A stretch of DNA of 64,000 nucleotides from Flavobacterium rakeshii (GTDB lineage Bacteria > Bacteroidota > Bacteroidia > Flavobacteriales > Flavobacteriaceae): the NCBI RefSeq assembly GCF_009741375.1, contig NZ_WOWP01000045.1, positions 62,001 through 126,000 on the forward strand. Direction: 5' to 3'. Under the pieces are notes generated by a model that saw only the letters and a list, made by a program, of their open reading frames with translations, did no database searches and was not told where the DNA came from. Below, piece by piece: positions 62,576 to 64,000 of the stretch (within the stretch, counting starts at the first letter, position 1; the number at the start of each line of letters is the position of its first letter). The translations under genes and the position numbers were made by a program.

Positions 62576-64000
62576 ATGCATCCTTTTCTTAAAGTATTGA
62601 GAACTACCGATGAGCAAAGCCAAAACGGCATTGTTAACGGTGAAATTAAGGAGCTCATTCCAACTGCAATGGTAGACACCCCAGCGATGGACTACCAAAA
62701 ATGGCTTGAGGCTTCAAACAACAGGCTTGCCGATTTATCTAAAGCTCCAAAAGATGCTAAAATAGCAATCATAGGTGCAGGTATGAGCGGACTTGTTACA
62801 GGTTTTGAACTGCTAAGGGCAGGTTTCACCAATTTTAAAATTTATGAAGCTACAGACAGAGTGGGCGGACGCTTTTACTCTTATGAGTTTCCTAATGATG
62901 AAACCAACTTTGCCGAACTGGGAGCCATGAGGTTTCCTCCTTCAGAAAACTGTTTGTATTGGTATATTAAATACATGCAGGATAACCCTGAAAGAAACAA
63001 ACACAACATTGAACTTAACGGCGATTTTCCGGATCCGGGACTGGTACCTACTCTTGTTTGCTACAAAGGGGAACAGTACAACATAATGCCAAACCAGCCC
63101 GTACCCGAAATTTTTAGGGACATAAACGAAAGCTGGGCAGGTTTTGTTACAACCCTGGAGCCTATTTTACTACCTAATGGTGTACAACTGGATGCTCCTG
63201 CAAGAATCATGGAGTGGCTTGATATTTCTAACCCTCAAACTTATAACCCGGCAAAGGCACAAAATGCATGGCAGGGTTATGTAAACTACTTTAAAGACAA
63301 GTCGTTTATTGAAGGAATTATTGAAATTTTCTGTCAGCCAAATGCTCCAAAAAAATACAATGCAATTACAAAACAATGGGGTGATCGTTACCAGTGGCAA
63401 TATCCTGATGATATTGAAAAATTTGGAACGGTTGGTACAGGTATTGGCGGGCAGTCTCCTCTATTCCCTATCAGCTTTGTATGCATGATGCGTTTTACCC
63501 TTAATAAACTGGAAGAAAACCATGCGCTTATTGTTACCGGAACCGATTCGGTTGCAAATGCACTGGCCGATTTTGATATTAACGGTAAAAAAGTAAGAGA
63601 CTTTATTGTTACTAATACTCCTGTAAAAGTTATAAACCCGGAAAATAACGGCGGTAATGTAAGCCTTACTGATAATAAAGGTAATGTAATTGAAAGTGAT
63701 ATAAACCATCTGGTGATTTGTACTACTACACGTGCTGCCGAAATAGAACTTGGTATTGACTCATTATGGCAGGCTAATCAAAAAGTTGTAGCTAATAACC
63801 TTATAGATATGAACAAGCGCGAAGCTGTAACAAATGTTCATGTAGCACAGTCCAGTAAATTCTTCTTAAAGGTAAAACCATGGTGGATAGGCGATGCTAA
63901 TAAAGATAAGGTAAGATGTATCACTACTGATACCGCTATGGCAAACTTCTATACTCTTGATTACAACCCTAACGACACTGAGGCTGTTTGTCTTATGAAC
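62576..64000 (+). CDS. FAD-dependent amine / L-amino-acid oxidase (C-terminus outside window)
   Basis: The ATG at 62576 opens a frame of 475 codons that runs off the right edge without a stop. The FAD dinucleotide-binding motif is AIIGAGMSGLVTGFELLRAG, followed by IYEATDRVGGRFYSYEF and ELGAMRFPPSE, the signature of flavin monoamine oxidase and L-amino-acid oxidases. In that superfamily the product set is imino acid, ammonia and hydrogen peroxide; the substrate here cannot be told. There is no signal peptide. The 62 bases before the start contain only a poor -7 box (TACTTTG near 62527). A second hydrogen-peroxide-forming oxidase (LodA-like) is encoded at 23.9-27.0 kb. Confidence 0.88.
   Translation, partial: MHPFLKVLRTTDEQSQNGIVNGEIKELIPTAMVDTPAMDYQKWLEASNNRLADLSKAPKDAKIAIIGAGMSGLVTGFELLRAGFTNFKIYEATDRVGGRFYSYEFPNDETNFAELGAMRFPPSENCLYWYIKYMQDNPERNKHNIELNGDFPDPGLVPTLVCYKGEQYNIMPNQPVPEIFRDINESWAGFVTTLEPILLPNGVQLDAPARIMEWLDISNPQTYNPAKAQNAWQGYVNYFKDKSFIEGIIEIFCQPNAPKKYNAITKQWGDRYQWQYPDDIEKFGTVGTGIGGQSPLFPISFVCMMRFTLNKLEENHALIVTGTDSVANALADFDINGKKVRDFIVTNTPVKVINPENNGGNVSLTDNKGNVIESDINHLVICTTTRAAEIELGIDSLWQANQKVVANNLIDMNKREAVTNVHVAQSSKFFLKVKPWWIGDANKDKVRCITTDTAMANFYTLDYNPNDTEAVCLMN

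Overview
The window looks like chromosomal DNA of a Flavobacteriaceae-type Bacteroidota (Flavobacterium or a close relative). The evidence is low GC, a C-terminal type IX secretion sorting domain, DUF6377 and CzcA-TolC fusion proteins typical of the phylum, general lack of Shine-Dalgarno sequences, and -7 elements of the form TAnnTTTG. I see no tRNA, rRNA, CRISPR array, insertion sequence or phage gene. Both edge genes are cut: a GH3 beta-glucosidase at the left and a flavin amine oxidase at the right.

Layout: 1-8.8 kb holds the GH3 gene, a DUF6377 regulator, an exported hypothetical protein, a large hybrid sensor kinase, an MtfA-type peptidase and a small hypothetical gene. 8.87-16.56 kb is a complete trp operon (trpEGDCFBA plus a DAHP synthase gene), preceded by a trp attenuator whose 20-residue leader peptide has three consecutive Trp codons. 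16.6-22.8 kb has a DUF808 membrane protein, then a TetR regulator followed by an ABC exporter, HlyD and TolC set. 22.8-27.0 kb holds a LodB-like flavoprotein and a LodA-like quinoprotein oxidase fused to an N-terminal catalase-like domain. 27.2-28.5 kb is a flippase.

28.66-33.93 kb is a siroheme/assimilatory sulfite reductase operon (cobA, cysJ, cysI, precorrin-2 dehydrogenase). Its roughly 600-base leader contains two successive Cys/Met-rich leader peptides (5 Cys of 24 and 10 Cys of 37 residues, the second ending in six Cys), each followed by an intrinsic terminator. I regard this tandem arrangement as the best candidate for an undescribed regulatory system here. 33.9-40.0 kb is a mixed region: a PI-PLC with six repeats, a NodU-type carbamoyltransferase, an aspartyl/asparaginyl hydroxylase-like protein, a PhnA-like protein and a beta-barrel protein. 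40.1-46.2 kb is the thiamine operon thiS-C-(TenI-like)-E-G-H-F on the minus strand, behind a TPP riboswitch. 46.2-52.4 kb is a heavy-metal RND efflux operon with a CzcA-TolC fusion.

52.5-64 kb has a T9SS-exported acidic repeat protein, metE with a divergent Lrp gene, an alpha/beta hydrolase, a formylglycine-generating-enzyme-like lipoprotein, and an unknown protein. A membrane protein, a HisKA_3 kinase and a NarL-type regulator follow, then the flavin amine oxidase. Three biosynthetic or assimilatory operons (trp, sulfite reductase, thiamine) therefore appear to be controlled by 5' leader RNA rather than by a dedicated protein repressor.
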